Assembly (NCBI RefSeq): GCF_035918095.1
Contig: NZ_CP109137.1
Coordinates: forward strand, 4,528,001 to 4,592,000
Direction of reading: 5' to 3'
Source: Streptomyces sp. NBC_01750
GTDB lineage: Bacteria; Actinomycetota; Actinomycetes; Streptomycetales; Streptomycetaceae
Length of the DNA: 64,000 nucleotides
Shown: one piece after another, positions 17,593-26,567 of the stretch
Position numbering within the stretch: position 1 is the stretch's first letter
How the letters are laid out: each line of letters begins with the position of its first letter
Notes under the pieces: model-generated
Told to the model about the DNA's origin: nothing
The model's database searches: none
Seen by the model: only the letters and a program-made list of their open reading frames with translations
Position numbers and translations under genes: made by a program

Positions 17593-17640
17593 GAAACGGG
17601 TCTCTACCAGTGACGAAAGTCCTGGTGGGGCCCGTTTCTC
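17593..17640 (+). terminator. hairpin downstream of tRNA-Leu
   Basis: An imperfect long hairpin with arms GAAACGGG...CTACCAG and CTGGTGGGGCCCGTTTC lies 15 nt past the tRNA. It probably terminates the tRNA transcript. Confidence 0.7.
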
Positions 17641-17760
17641 GTTGTTCGGTGCGCGTGGCTGCCCGAGTGCGGAGCGGTTCGGGGCGTTTTTACGTGAAAG
17701 AGCCCACATCGTGGCATACCTCACGATGCGTGCCCTGATCTTCGGATGACTCTTGTCCAG

Positions 17761-18130
17761 GGCGACTGGAGCTGATCGCCGGCCGGCGGGTGCGAGGTAG
17801 CCGGTGGGGGGGTCCAGTTGCCCAGCGGCTTGGTGCAGTGCCGGTGGTGCGTGCGCCTGCGGGGGCGCTCTCCGTTGAGGGCGAGCGTCTCGACCCAGTT
17901 TTTGATCTTCCGGCGGTTGGCGTGGGCGAGCTGGAAGACAAGGAGGATCGTCTGGGCGGCGATGCCCCCGATGCGGCGCGAGCCCGAGGCCTCGATGGCC
18001 TCGGCGAGCGGGTTCTTCGCGTAGTTGTACCCCTCGACGCTGTTCCGGAGCCGGAAGTAGACCTTCTGCCATTCCTGGTCGCCGTACTCGAGGGCCTGCC
18101 AGTGCTTGGCGCCCTCCGCGGGGCGACGGT
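17761..18130 (-). pseudogene. C-terminal remnant of a transposase-like mobile-element protein (copy A)
   Basis: On the minus strand about 110 codons read like the C-terminal part of actinobacterial element-borne transposase-like proteins: GAKHWQALEYGDQEWQKVY, then RNSVEGYNYAKNPLAEAIE, RRIGGIAAQTILLVFQLAH and ANRRKIKNW. There is no start, and the coding similarity ends abruptly at about 18130, where an unrelated MFS remnant begins on the other strand. A second, internally deleted copy with the same outer edge lies at 29543-29691. The family assignment is by pattern only. Confidence 0.55.
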
Positions 18131-18452
18131 CGCCCTCGCCTACGGCCTCTTCTCGGTCAACAGCCCCGCTTTCGCCTTGCTCGCGGTCCCGTTCCCGCCG
18201 GCCGGAGTCGGCATCGGGGCGGTGGAAACGGCCCAGCACTCTGCTGTAGCCGCCCTTGCACCCAAGGACCTGCGCGGGTCCGCGTCCGGCATGCTTGCCA
18301 CCGTGCAGTCCCTCGGCGACCTCGCCGTCTCAACTGTCGCAGGGGTGCTGTGGACGGCGCTCTCCCCGACGGCTGCATTCACTTACCTCACGGCCTGGAT
18401 GCTGCTTGCCCCGGTCGGCCTGCTCGTTGCCGCACGACGCCGTGGGCACTGA
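18120..18452 (+). pseudogene. 3' remnant of an MFS transporter gene
   Basis: About 105 codons without a start encode the last membrane helices of a major-facilitator efflux protein. They include a loop with AALAPKDLRGSASGMLATVQ, the pattern seen between helices 10 and 11 of drug-efflux MFS proteins, then a final helix (LTAWMLLAPVGLLVAARRRG) and stop at 18450-18452. The front of the gene is lost where it abuts transposase remnant A. It is convergent with the FAD monooxygenase, which may once have been its functional partner. Confidence 0.65.
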
Positions 18453-18475
18453 AGTGACCGGCATGACGAGGCCGA

Positions 18476-20029
18476 TCAGTGCGGCTCCTCGGCTTCGGGA
18501 AGCGGCAGCCACCGGTCGAGGTAGCTGAGGAGACCGGTCAGGTCCGCGCCTCCGGCTCGGTAGGCGAGGTAGCCATCGGGCCGGACCAGGCAGTGCGTGG
18601 TGCCGCGCCAGGGCCCGCTCATACCCAGTGTGTGGATGTGGAGCAGATGATTGCGGCCGCGGGTCGCGGCCACGATCCGGGCGGTGTCCCAGACCTCGCG
18701 GGGGCCGCCGAGGAGCAGGTGGTATCCGGGTGCGGCCGTTATCGCGTGCAGGTTGCCCGGGGTGTCGGGGAGCCGGTCTCCTGCCCGCGGGCCGCGCCTG
18801 TGGGGATGCGGGCCTTCGGCCGTTGCGGGGCTGCGCCGGTAGTGGATGGCCAGCTCGGAGATCGTACGGAAGGCGGCAGCGCGCAGGGCCGGAAGCCGCA
18901 TAACCAGCGGCGCGAGGCGGGGCGCGACTCGAGTACGAGCCAGCCGGAGCAGCGGGTTGGGGCTGGTGGCGATGGTGAACGCCCGGTCGGTGAAGTGCAG
19001 TACGTTGCGGCCGACCGGGGCGCGTTCGCTCTCGTACGTGTCCAACAAGGCGTCCGGTGCCGCGTCCTGGCAGACAAGGGCGAGTTTCCAGCCGAGATTG
19101 AGCGCGTCCTGGATGCCGGTGTTCATGCCCTGGCCCCCGGCGGGGCTGTGGATGTGGGCGGCGTCGCCGGCCAGGAAGGCTCGGCCGGCCCGGTAGCTCT
19201 TCGCGCCGCGGTTGTGGAGCCGGAAGTCGGTCATCCACACCGGGTCCCGCAGATGCAGCCGGTCGCTGACGTATCGGTCGACGACCGCCTGCAACTGCCG
19301 GACGTCCACCGGCCTTTCCGTGTCCGGGGTTCCGGGCGGTCGCATGGCGAGCATCCGCCAGCTCGCCGGTGAGCCGAGCGGGAAGAAGAACAGCATCCCG
19401 GCTTTGGTCAGGTAGGCGTGCGCGGCTCCCTTCTCCAGTTCGTCGACCTCCAGGTCTGCGAGCAGGAACGTCTGCGGATAGACGTGGCCTTCGAAGCCGA
19501 TTCCGGCCTGGTTGCGTACCGTGCTGTGCGCCCCGTCGCAGCCGACTACGTAGCGGGCCTTCACGCTCTCCTCCACCCCGTCACGATGCCTCAACCGGCA
19601 GGCAGCGTGGTCGCCTTCGGCTGTCAGCTCCACCAGCTCGGTGCCCCGCTCGATCGTTGTGCCGGCCTCGGCGAGGTGGCTGCCGAGCACGCGCTCCGTC
19701 TCGGCCTGGGACAGAAACAGCAGGAAGGGGTACGGGGTGTCGGCGACGCCGATGTCGAACGCCGGCAGCCGCACGGTGCGGCCCGCGAAATGCATCCGCA
19801 GCTGTACGGCCCGATTGCCGCGCGCGACCAGTTCGTCCGTCACGCCGTACGGGGCGAGAGCTTCCAGAGTGCGGGCCTGGATGGCCAGCGCACGTGACTC
19901 CCGGGCCCTGTCGAGGTGCCGGTCGACGATCCGGAACCGCGCGCCGTACGCATGCAGCTGGGCCGCGAGCGCCAACCCGGTCGGCCCCGCCCCCACGACC
20001 AGGACATCAAGCGACTCGCTCGCAGCCAT
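18476..20029 (-). CDS. class A FAD-dependent monooxygenase (PHBH fold)
   Basis: A 517-aa NAD(P)H-dependent aromatic or antibiotic hydroxylase. FAD motifs: GAGPTGLALAAQL at residues 12-24, YVVGCDGAHSTVRNQAG (DG motif, near 165), and FLAGDAAHIHSPAGGQGMN (GD motif, near 290). The C-terminal part (from 390) is the thioredoxin-like cap of phenol-hydroxylase-like members, more variable. Related proteins include polyketide hydroxylases and rifampicin monooxygenases; the substrate cannot be deduced here. It stands alone on the minus strand beside an MFS efflux remnant. Confidence 0.88.
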   Translation of the reverse strand: MAASESLDVLVVGAGPTGLALAAQLHAYGARFRIVDRHLDRARESRALAIQARTLEALAPYGVTDELVARGNRAVQLRMHFAGRTVRLPAFDIGVADTPYPFLLFLSQAETERVLGSHLAEAGTTIERGTELVELTAEGDHAACRLRHRDGVEESVKARYVVGCDGAHSTVRNQAGIGFEGHVYPQTFLLADLEVDELEKGAAHAYLTKAGMLFFFPLGSPASWRMLAMRPPGTPDTERPVDVRQLQAVVDRYVSDRLHLRDPVWMTDFRLHNRGAKSYRAGRAFLAGDAAHIHSPAGGQGMNTGIQDALNLGWKLALVCQDAAPDALLDTYESERAPVGRNVLHFTDRAFTIATSPNPLLRLARTRVAPRLAPLVMRLPALRAAAFRTISELAIHYRRSPATAEGPHPHRRGPRAGDRLPDTPGNLHAITAAPGYHLLLGGPREVWDTARIVAATRGRNHLLHIHTLGMSGPWRGTTHCLVRPDGYLAYRAGGADLTGLLSYLDRWLPLPEAEEPH

Positions 20030-20171
20030 GGCAGCAGTGTGCCTCCGAACGGTGCGCCGTGCCTGCCATCAATCGACTACGTGGACGGCGCGGTGGCAGC
20101 AGAGCCGGGTGCGCCCGACTCCGCCGGCGAAACGTACACGCCTCTGAAAGGGCGGGAGAGTGACGGCAGGT

Positions 20172-20189
20172 GTTCATCGATGTGTCACC
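20172..20189 (+). promoter_or_regulatory. candidate PHO box upstream of the PstS-like gene
   Basis: GTTCATC (20172-20178) and TGTCACC (20183-20189) form two direct-repeat units with an 11-nt period, the spacing of Streptomyces PhoP sites (consensus GTTCACC). They lie 58-75 nt upstream of the PstS-like start. The second unit deviates in its first two bases. Confidence 0.45.
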
Positions 20190-20246
20190 ACAGGCGCTCA
20201 CATATAGCCGACCATCTATTTTCCTGGCTTCTGGAAGGGAACACGG

Positions 20247-21368
20247 ATGCAGCATCGACCGACGAGGCGCAGACATCTGCTCGGGGCGGGTGTGCCGGCG
20301 GTGGCGGGCGCCGTCCTCCTCTCCGCCTGCGGACTCGGCGCCGCGGACGACGCGCGGCCGACTGCCAGGGAGACGACAAGCCAGATCGCGTGCGCCAAGA
20401 GGGGACAGCTGCCCGCGTCCGGTTCCACCGCCCAGCAGAACGCGATGACGCACTGGATGAATGAGTACCAAAAGGCGTGCCCTGGGGTGCAGATCCGATA
20501 CGTGCCCGTCGGGTCGGGCGCCGGTGTCGCCCAGTTTCTGCGCGGGGCGACGGTGCTCGGCGGGACCGACAGCCCGCTGAAGCCGGACGAGATCGAGGAT
20601 TCCCGTGAGGTGTGCCCAGGGGGCAGAGCTATCGATCTGCCGATGGTCGGTGGTCCCATCGCTCTTGGCTACAACCTCTCAGGCGTGGAGAACCTGGTAC
20701 TCGACGCCCCCACTCTCGCGAAGATCTTCGACTCGGAGATCACCCGGTGGAACGCTCCGGCCATCCAGCGCCTGAACCCCGGCCTGCGGCTGCCTCCAAC
20801 CCGCATCAGCGCGCTGCACCGCTCCGACGGGTCGGGCACAACCCAGAACTTCAACGCCTACCTCTCCGGGGCCGCGCCGGACGAGTGGCCCTACCCCAAG
20901 GAGAAAACCTGGCGGGCCAAGGGAGGCAACTCCGCGTCAGGTTCCGACGGGGTGGCATCCCAGGTAGCAAGTACCGACGGTGCGATCGGCTACTTCGAGC
21001 TCTCCTTCGCCAAGTCCGGCAAAATCCCCACGGTCCGACTCGACACGGGTGCGCCCGAGCCTGTCGCCGTCTCCGCCGAGACCGCATCGGCCGGTATCGC
21101 CGCAGGCCATGTGGCCGGAACCGGCAAGGACATGACGGTGAAGTTCGACTACAAGACCAAGGCCGCCGGGGCCTACCCCATCGTCCTCGTCACGTACGAG
21201 ATCGTCTGCGACAAGGGCACCCCCGCCGACGTCCTGCCCGCCCTCAAGTCCTTCCTGACCCATACCGCGGGCGCGGAGGGACAGAAGGACCTCTCCCGGA
21301 TTCACTACGCCCCCCTGCCGGAAGAGGTGGCCGGCCGGGTCCGCGAAATCGTCCGCACTCTGTCCTGA
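20247..21368 (+). CDS. pstS: PstS-like phosphate-binding lipoprotein
   Basis: A 373-aa extracellular solute-binding protein for phosphate ABC uptake. The N-terminus has RRRHLLGAG followed by a hydrophobic stretch and a lipobox LLSAC (Cys near residue 30), so it is membrane-tethered. The phosphate-site motifs are PASGSTAQ, VLGGTDSPLK and HRSDGSGTTQNFNAYL, with SDGVASQV near 235. The usual pstC/A/B permease genes are absent, so it is an orphan copy that would depend on a core transporter or act in sensing or scavenging. The upstream PHO-box candidate fits phosphate control. Confidence 0.88.
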   Translation: MQHRPTRRRHLLGAGVPAVAGAVLLSACGLGAADDARPTARETTSQIACAKRGQLPASGSTAQQNAMTHWMNEYQKACPGVQIRYVPVGSGAGVAQFLRGATVLGGTDSPLKPDEIEDSREVCPGGRAIDLPMVGGPIALGYNLSGVENLVLDAPTLAKIFDSEITRWNAPAIQRLNPGLRLPPTRISALHRSDGSGTTQNFNAYLSGAAPDEWPYPKEKTWRAKGGNSASGSDGVASQVASTDGAIGYFELSFAKSGKIPTVRLDTGAPEPVAVSAETASAGIAAGHVAGTGKDMTVKFDYKTKAAGAYPIVLVTYEIVCDKGTPADVLPALKSFLTHTAGAEGQKDLSRIHYAPLPEEVAGRVREIVRTLS

Positions 21369-21379
21369 CAGGGGCGGAG

Positions 21380-21610
21380 TCACTTTTCGGCGGCGAGCAA
21401 TTCGGCGATTCCCCGGGCAGCGTCCCGGCAGGGAGGAGTACGCGGCCGGGGAGAACAAGTGCAGCGATTCCCAGGTGTGCTGCCAGGTGCCGCCCGCCCC
21501 GGCCTGGGCGTCGAGGATGACAGAGTCCAGGTCGAGGTGGCGCAGGTGGTAGCCGGCGGCGAGCCCTGACTGGCCCCGCCGATCACCACGACCTGGGCCG
21601 CCTTGGTCAT
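21380..21610 (-). pseudogene. arsO: ArsO-like flavin monooxygenase remnant
   Basis: The start MTKAAQVVVIGG is a Rossmann FAD motif. One base is then missing; in the shifted frame it continues as GQSGLAAGYHLRHLDLD, VILDAQAGAGGTWQHTW and LHLFSPAAYSSLPGR, typical of ArsO/FMO-like proteins in ars loci. After about 60 residues it jumps to a short Ala/Glu-rich tail, DAARGIAELLAAEK, and stops, whereas the family is about 350-400 aa. So most of the interior is deleted and the reading frame is also broken. Its start overlaps the aquaporin stop by 4 nt. Confidence 0.65.
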
Positions 21611-22395
21611 GCCGCCGGCTGCCGGGAGCCGGCCCGCCCCTGCATGAAGATGAGCGCCACCAGGGCCAGTCCGACCACGGCACCCGCCAGTTGGGCGCCG
21701 ATGAAGCCCGGGACCGAGCCGGGCGCGATACCCGCGAACGTGTCGGTGAACGCGCGGCCGATCGTCACCGCCGGATTGGCGAACGAGGTGGATGACGTGA
21801 ACCAGTACGCGGCGCCGATGTAGGAGGCGACGGCGACCGGCGCGAAGCGCAGGCGGTCGGTGCGGGCCAGGCCGAAGATCAGCAGGATCAGACCCGCCGT
21901 GGCCACGACCTCACCGAGCAGCAGATTCCCGGCTGAGCGGTCATGAGTGGACCACTTCACCAGCGGCTCGCCGAACATCGCGTCGGCCAGTACGGCGCCC
22001 GCGATCGCTCCCGCGATCTGGGTGGGGACGTACACGGCCGCCTCGCGGGCGGTGACGCCGGCACCGCCGCGGCGGGCGGTCCACCACTCGGCGAGGGTGA
22101 CCGCGGGGTTGAAGTGCGCGCCGGACACCGGACCGAGAAGGGCGATCAGGACACCGAGTCCGAAGACGGTGGCGATGGAGTTGGCCAGCAGCTGGAGGCC
22201 GACGTCCTGGCTCAGCTCGGTGGCCTGGATGCCGGACCCGACCACCACCGCGACCAGCGCGGCGGTGCCGACCAGCTCGGCTGCGGCCCGGGCCACCAGC
22301 GGCGTGCGGGGCGGGGTGGCGCCCGGCGCGGGCTGGGGCTCGGCAGCGGGTGACTCCACCGTGGTCTCGGGACCGACGGCCGACGTGGCGCTCAA
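21607..22395 (-). CDS. aqpS: MIP/aquaporin family channel (AqpS-like)
   Basis: A 262-aa major intrinsic protein with six membrane helices and both pore motifs, FNPAVTLAEW and ANPAVTIGRA. A Pro/Ala-rich N-terminal tail of about 35 residues precedes the first helix. In ars operons such channels let arsenite leave the cell after ArsC reduction, replacing ArsB/Acr3; no other arsenite efflux gene is present here. Start is TTG 22395, supported by AAGGAG a few nt upstream. It is downstream of arsR1 on the same strand (48-nt gap). Confidence 0.88.
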   Translation of the reverse strand: MSATSAVGPETTVESPAAEPQPAPGATPPRTPLVARAAAELVGTAALVAVVVGSGIQATELSQDVGLQLLANSIATVFGLGVLIALLGPVSGAHFNPAVTLAEWWTARRGGAGVTAREAAVYVPTQIAGAIAGAVLADAMFGEPLVKWSTHDRSAGNLLLGEVVATAGLILLIFGLARTDRLRFAPVAVASYIGAAYWFTSSTSFANPAVTIGRAFTDTFAGIAPGSVPGFIGAQLAGAVVGLALVALIFMQGRAGSRQPAA

Positions 22396-22443
22396 CAGGA
22401 CTCCTTCGTGCAGATACGACAGGACGACGTGATCAGGGCGCGA

Positions 22444-22758
22444 TCAGGGGCAGGAGCGCTTGAGGTTCGCCTCGGCTGTGGCACGCGCGGTCTCGGCCAG
22501 GTCGGAGAACTGACCGGCGAGCTGGACGATGACCTCGGGCCGCAGCTTGTAGTAGGTGAAGCGGCCGCACGGCTCCGTCTCGACGACACCGGCCTCGCGC
22601 AGCACCTTCAGGTGGTTGGAGAGGTTGGTCTGCTTGGCACCGGTCTCCTCGACCAGGTGCGTGGTGCAGAGCGTCTCGTGGGCGAGCAGGGTCACGATCT
22701 GGAGCCTGAGCGGGTCGGCCAGCACCCGCATCAGGTCAGTGTCGACTGACGTCATCAT
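22444..22758 (-). CDS. arsR: ArsR family repressor (arsR1)
   Basis: A 104-aa winged-helix metalloregulator. The helix-turn-helix covers TLCTTHLVEETGAKQTNLSNHLKVL, with the wing at EPCGRFTYYKL. Cys in the LCTTH position matches the alpha-3 As(III) site, and two further Cys (EPCG and the C-terminal RSCP) could complete a thiolate site. There is no good ribosome-binding site before either ATG (22758 or 22755), so the message is probably leaderless. It faces the arsC genes across an operator-like palindrome. Confidence 0.9.
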   Translation of the reverse strand: MMTSVDTDLMRVLADPLRLQIVTLLAHETLCTTHLVEETGAKQTNLSNHLKVLREAGVVETEPCGRFTYYKLRPEVIVQLAGQFSDLAETARATAEANLKRSCP

Positions 22759-22759
22759 G

Positions 22760-22781
22760 GGCTGATACTCTCACATCAGCC
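22760..22781. promoter_or_regulatory. probable ArsR operator
   Basis: A perfect inverted repeat, GGCTGAT - 8 nt - ATCAGCC, begins 2 nt outside the arsR1 start and lies in the divergent arsR1/arsC control region. Position and symmetry fit autoregulation and co-control of both directions. Confidence 0.6.
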
Positions 22782-22832
22782 GGAGCTGACACCAGTCCGG
22801 ACTGAGTCGTAGGGCCCGTCGAAGGGGTTCCC

Positions 22833-22994
22833 ATGTCCGCCTCGCCACTCCCCGCCCTGCCCGATGCACGTCTTGCCGCCGGAGCGGCCCGCCTGGCCGC
22901 CCGGCACCAGGGCCACTTCTCCGTGGAGACCGTGCAGCAGCTGCTCGCCGACTCCCACCAGCTCCTCGCCGAGCACGCGCGGGTGTACCGATGA
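22833..22994 (+). CDS. small three-helix-bundle protein, split N-domain of arsenate reductase
   Basis: A 53-aa frame starting at ATG 22833 (MSASPLPALPDARLAAGAAR). It resembles the N-terminal three-helix dimerisation domain fused to, or found beside, actinobacterial arsenate-mycothiol transferase-type phosphatases. The segment HFSVETVQQLLADSHQLLAEHA would be helices 2 and 3. It ends with TGA 50 nt before arsC, which is in another frame. It is probably a shortened remnant or a stand-alone partner of ArsC. Confidence 0.5.
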   Translation: MSASPLPALPDARLAAGAARLAARHQGHFSVETVQQLLADSHQLLAEHARVYR

Positions 22995-23043
22995 ACCACG
23001 CCTGTCCGCAGACCTGTTGAACCGATACACGAAGGAAGAACCG

Positions 23044-23702
<659 letters not shown>

Positions 23703-23798
23703 CACCGGCTGGGAAGGTGGCCGCGCAGGCGAGGAGCGATCACCGGTGGCAACGGAGGCCTATCGACTCCCCCCCCGAGGCTCTCATGGGCAAAACTG

Positions 23799-24170
23799 TC
23801 AGGTCAGGGCGCCGACCGATGACCGCAGCATGTCCTGTACCGCTTCCATCCCCTCGCGGTCCACCGTGTACCAGACCCAGGTGCCGCGCTTCTCCCGCGA
23901 CAGGAGGCCCGCAGCGGCCATGGTCTTGAGGTGATGGCTGATGGTGGGCTGCCGCAGCCCGAGCTTCTCCGTCAGATTGCAGACGCAGGCCTCACCGCCG
24001 GGAGCGGTCTGGATCAGGTGCAGTAGCTGCAGCCGGGTGGGGTCAGCGATCGCCTTCAGCACGCGAGCGGTGCGCTCGATCTGCTCCCGCCCCGGGAGGG
24101 GGGCGGTCAAGGTGGGCGCGCATGCCCCAGTTGGCTCCTCGCACGTCTGGCCCGATGCAGGGACGGTCAT
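23799..24170 (-). CDS. ArsR/SmtB family repressor (arsR2)
   Basis: A 123-aa winged-helix metalloregulator unlike arsR1 in sequence. The core is VLKAIADPTRLQLLHLI, with ACVCNLTEKLGLRQPTISHHLKTM as recognition helix region and REKRGTWVWYTV as wing. The CVC pair is the classic ArsR As/Sb-binding motif; extra Cys residues sit in the N-terminal tail (QTCEEPTGAC). It is convergent with the trxB remnant. It may control the arsC direction or a gene now lost. Confidence 0.9.
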   Translation of the reverse strand: MTVPASGQTCEEPTGACAPTLTAPLPGREQIERTARVLKAIADPTRLQLLHLIQTAPGGEACVCNLTEKLGLRQPTISHHLKTMAAAGLLSREKRGTWVWYTVDREGMEAVQDMLRSSVGALT

Positions 24171-24703
24171 CTAGGCAGCATACGAATCGACTTCGCCCGA
24201 ATGGCTGGTCGTAGGCTCCCCGTGTCACCTGTTCACTTGGGGTTCACCCTTCTCGCTGACGCCGCCGATGACCGGGCCCAGCACGTACACGAGGATCGAG
24301 AACCTGGCGGTCGAGAGCTCGGATACGTCGTACTCGTCCTGCCCGCCGCGGGCAGCTGAGACCAGCGGGAAGGACAAGCCCGGCCGGATGCTGGGGCCGG
24401 ATGCCCGCTGGTGGCGGTCGCCGCACTCAGGTCGGAGCAGGTCGCGGTCGCGCCCGCGCAGATGCTCGATCTCGTCGACGGCTACTGGGAGGGCCGGCTG
24501 CCCGACGGCGAGGTCTCGCTGGTGTGAGGGGTTGGAGGGCGTCCGCATTCCGCAGTGGCTTGCATGTCATGGAGGACCCGTTCGATCTGCTGCTGGACAG
24601 GCTGGGCCTTTCCCCGGCGGTCGAACCGGGTGGTGACGGCTGACCTTCGCCTCGCGACGCGAAGAACCCGCCGCCCCGGGTCCAGTTCCGCGCCGCGACA
24701 CCG
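24171..24703. other. gene-poor stretch with coding fragments
   Basis: No intact gene is seen. A plus-strand fragment without a start ends at 24526-24528: AALRSEQVAVAPAQMLDL, then DGYWEGRLPDGEVSLV and a stop. It looks like the tail of a lost protein. On the minus strand, GQDEYDVSELSTARFSILV near 24260-24350 may be another tail. Neither family is recognised. Together with the truncated ars genes this marks decayed DNA. Confidence 0.35.
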
Positions 24704-24738
24704 AAGAGCCCCTCCCCGACTTCTCGACAGGGGTTCTC
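24704..24738 (-). terminator. terminator after the collagen-like gene
   Basis: A hairpin with arms AGAGCCCCT and AGGGGTTCT lies about 45 nt past the stop of the minus-strand collagen-like gene. A related, stronger hairpin is at 26083-26112. Confidence 0.6.
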
Positions 24739-24782
24739 GGCTGCGAGGGACGTGTGGGGATGTGGTCGGACGAGGGCGTGGC

Positions 24783-25601
24783 CTACGGCGCGAGCCACTC
24801 CGCCTGGAGCTGGGGAGCCACGTTGGTCTCTCCTGTGAACAGCCAGGCCGAGGTGGCGACACTTCCGGTGGTCTGGAAGGCCCTGAGGGAGATCACGTCA
24901 CCGACATTCAGCTGAACAATCGTTGACACGTCCTGCGAGGTGCCCATGCCTACCGGGGCGTCCGAGGTGTCCTGCCCGTCAAAGGCGACGACACTGCCGT
25001 TGACGGAGATACGAAGTTGACGCTGCCCCTCGTTATTCGCAGTGAAGTTCCAGAGAATCCTTCCCTTGAGGAGGTAGCGCCCGGCGGTGTTGACTTCCAG
25101 CGTCGAGTTCGTCGCGTCGAACATCGTGTCCGTGTCGTAGGCGGCGCCACTGAAAATGATCTGGGTCTCGGCGTTGGCCGGGATGGTCTGAGATTCGGCG
25201 GCGAAGATGCTCGCACCCACATTGACCGTGGGCCCGGCAGGCCCGGCAGGCCCGGCAGGCCCGGCAGGCCCGGCAGGTCCGGCAGGCCCGGTCGATCCCG
25301 CGGGCCCGGCAGGCCCCGTAGCCCCGGTCGGTCCCGTAGCCCCCGTCGGTCCCGTCGGTCCCATCGGGCCCTCGCACTTGTCCTTGCCGCGGCGGTCCGA
25401 CCCGTCCCTGCACTTGTCGTCTCCGCCGCCCGGGCCGCTCGACACGCTCACGCGTCCGCCCACGCTCTGAGCCGCGCCCGCGACCGGACTGACGAGCCCG
25501 GCCGCCAGGACCAGCGCGAGTGCGGCGACCGCGCCGCCCGCGGTCCAGTTGGCTCGACGAGTCAGCAGACCCAGTCGGGACCCTGTCCTGGCAGGACTCA
25601 T
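24783..25601 (-). CDS. secreted collagen-like protein with C1q/BclA-like C-terminal domain
   Basis: A 272-aa exported protein. A signal peptide or anchor is at residues 15-45 ([25 protein letters not shown]). A short basic, charged region with two Cys pairs ([18 protein letters not shown]) follows. Next come about 16 uninterrupted Gly-X-Y triplets (residues 80-127), mostly GPA and GPT, which can form a collagen triple helix. A C-terminal domain of about 145 aa resembles the trimerising C1q/TNF-like head of BclA proteins ([36 protein letters not shown]). The ATG at 25601 gives the signal peptide directly. It stands alone, flanked by gene-poor DNA. Confidence 0.85.
   Translation of the reverse strand: MSPARTGSRLGLLTRRANWTAGGAVAALALVLAAGLVSPVAGAAQSVGGRVSVSSGPGGGDDKCRDGSDRRGKDKCEGPMGPTGPTGATGPTGATGPAGPAGSTGPAGPAGPAGPAGPAGPAGPTVNVGASIFAAESQTIPANAETQIIFSGAAYDTDTMFDATNSTLEVNTAGRYLLKGRILWNFTANNEGQRQLRISVNGSVVAFDGQDTSDAPVGMGTSQDVSTIVQLNVGDVISLRAFQTTGSVATSAWLFTGETNVAPQLQAEWLAP
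25218..25300. repeat. tandem 9-bp repeat encoding collagen triplets
   Basis: About six near-perfect copies of GGCCCGGCA (one with a base change) code on the minus strand for the GPA triplets. Such a tract can change in copy number by slippage, altering triple-helix length. Confidence 0.75.
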
Positions 25602-26567
25602 GTACTCGCTCCTCGTTTCGACCGGTTGGGGACTCCACGTCCGATCCCAAGGGCGAGCTTGCCCCCCCCGCGCAGCCGATCGATCGTCACACCCGGTCGG
25701 CACACGCTGATTATCAATAACTCGGAGTAATCGGCAGATCCCAGGTGGGGTGCTTATCCTCCGCTGACCCGCACTCGGGGCGCGCGGCCGAGCGGGCACC
25801 GCTCCGAGCAGGTCCGGATCGACGCTCACGCTCCGGCTCACGCCTTCGGGGTCACCAGAGCGCCGGCCGCGGCCGGCGCCCCGCCATGCATCGGGTTGTG
25901 GCACGAAGTAGACAGCGACGCAAGCCTGTTGGCCCTCAGCCCGGGCAGGGGCTTCGGACAGCAGCGAGTCATGGTGGTACGCGCAGGAATGGGGGCACGG
26001 AAGGCTCTTCGGAAGCTGGGAAGCACCTGGGTGGATTGGATCAGACGCAGTTGCTGCACTTCACTGCTATGCGACGCCGAAAAGCCTCTGTCGGACTTCT
26101 CCGACAGGGGCTCTCAGCTGCGGTGACAGCGCCCCGAGGGGAATTGAAGCAGGTCGGCAGCCCGGAAGCCTACGTACCGCCTCCTCCTGGAGAAGCGCAG
26201 CCACATGGCCGGAGGCTCCCCGCCGGTCGGCGGGGGGTGGTTCGGACACGTGCCGGATGGTAGAAGTCAATATTTTTTCGGAGCCTGAAAGCATGGATAC
26301 AGCTTTTCAGCACCGGGCCAGGCCGTCCGTGTCGCCGGCCTCGGACGACTCTTCCTTGTGTGCGCCCTTCTGTGCGTCGGCAAACGGCGATTGATCGGTC
26401 TCGATCCGATCTCCGCACCGGGTGCCTGCCGCTGCCCCTGGCCGGTCAACCGGCGATCGGAAGGCGCTGGGCGCCGCTGTTGGTGTTACGTCCCGATGTG
26501 CGCAGCAGGGGCGTGACGGTTTCGGCGGTGATCTGACAGTGGACGGCCTGACTGGAGGCGACGGCAC
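25602..26567. other. gene-poor stretch before the carrier/Pls-like gene
   Basis: No intact gene is supported over about 960 bases. It contains an orphan terminator (26083-26112), a second GC hairpin near 26217-26237, and an A/T-rich patch near 26269-26279 unusual for this chromosome. The last 100 bases should carry the promoter of the following gene. Short open frames here are Arg/Pro-rich and look like chance. Confidence 0.45.
26083..26112. terminator. orphan strong terminator
   Basis: A 13-bp stem, AGCCTCTGTCGGA with TCCGACAGGGGCT, has a CTTC tetraloop. No gene ends nearby on either strand, so it probably belonged to a deleted gene. Flanking bases (CGACGCCGAAA, CTCAGCTGCG) resemble those around the terminator at 24704-24738. 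Confidence 0.65.

Noticed and set aside
17691..17699. parS-like TACGTGAAA after tRNA-Leu
   Set aside because: Only half of the palindrome is present.
18330..19238. 302-codon minus-strand frame in the MFS remnant and monooxygenase region
   Set aside because: Pro/Arg-rich shadow of the monooxygenase, which has all FAD motifs in its own frame.
25218..25330. possible CRISPR-like array
   Set aside because: The repeats are 9-bp codon-triplet units of a collagen tract without spacers; no cas genes nearby.
25838..26059. 73-codon minus-strand frame in the gene-poor region
   Set aside because: No start signal or family resemblance; composition is not convincing as coding.
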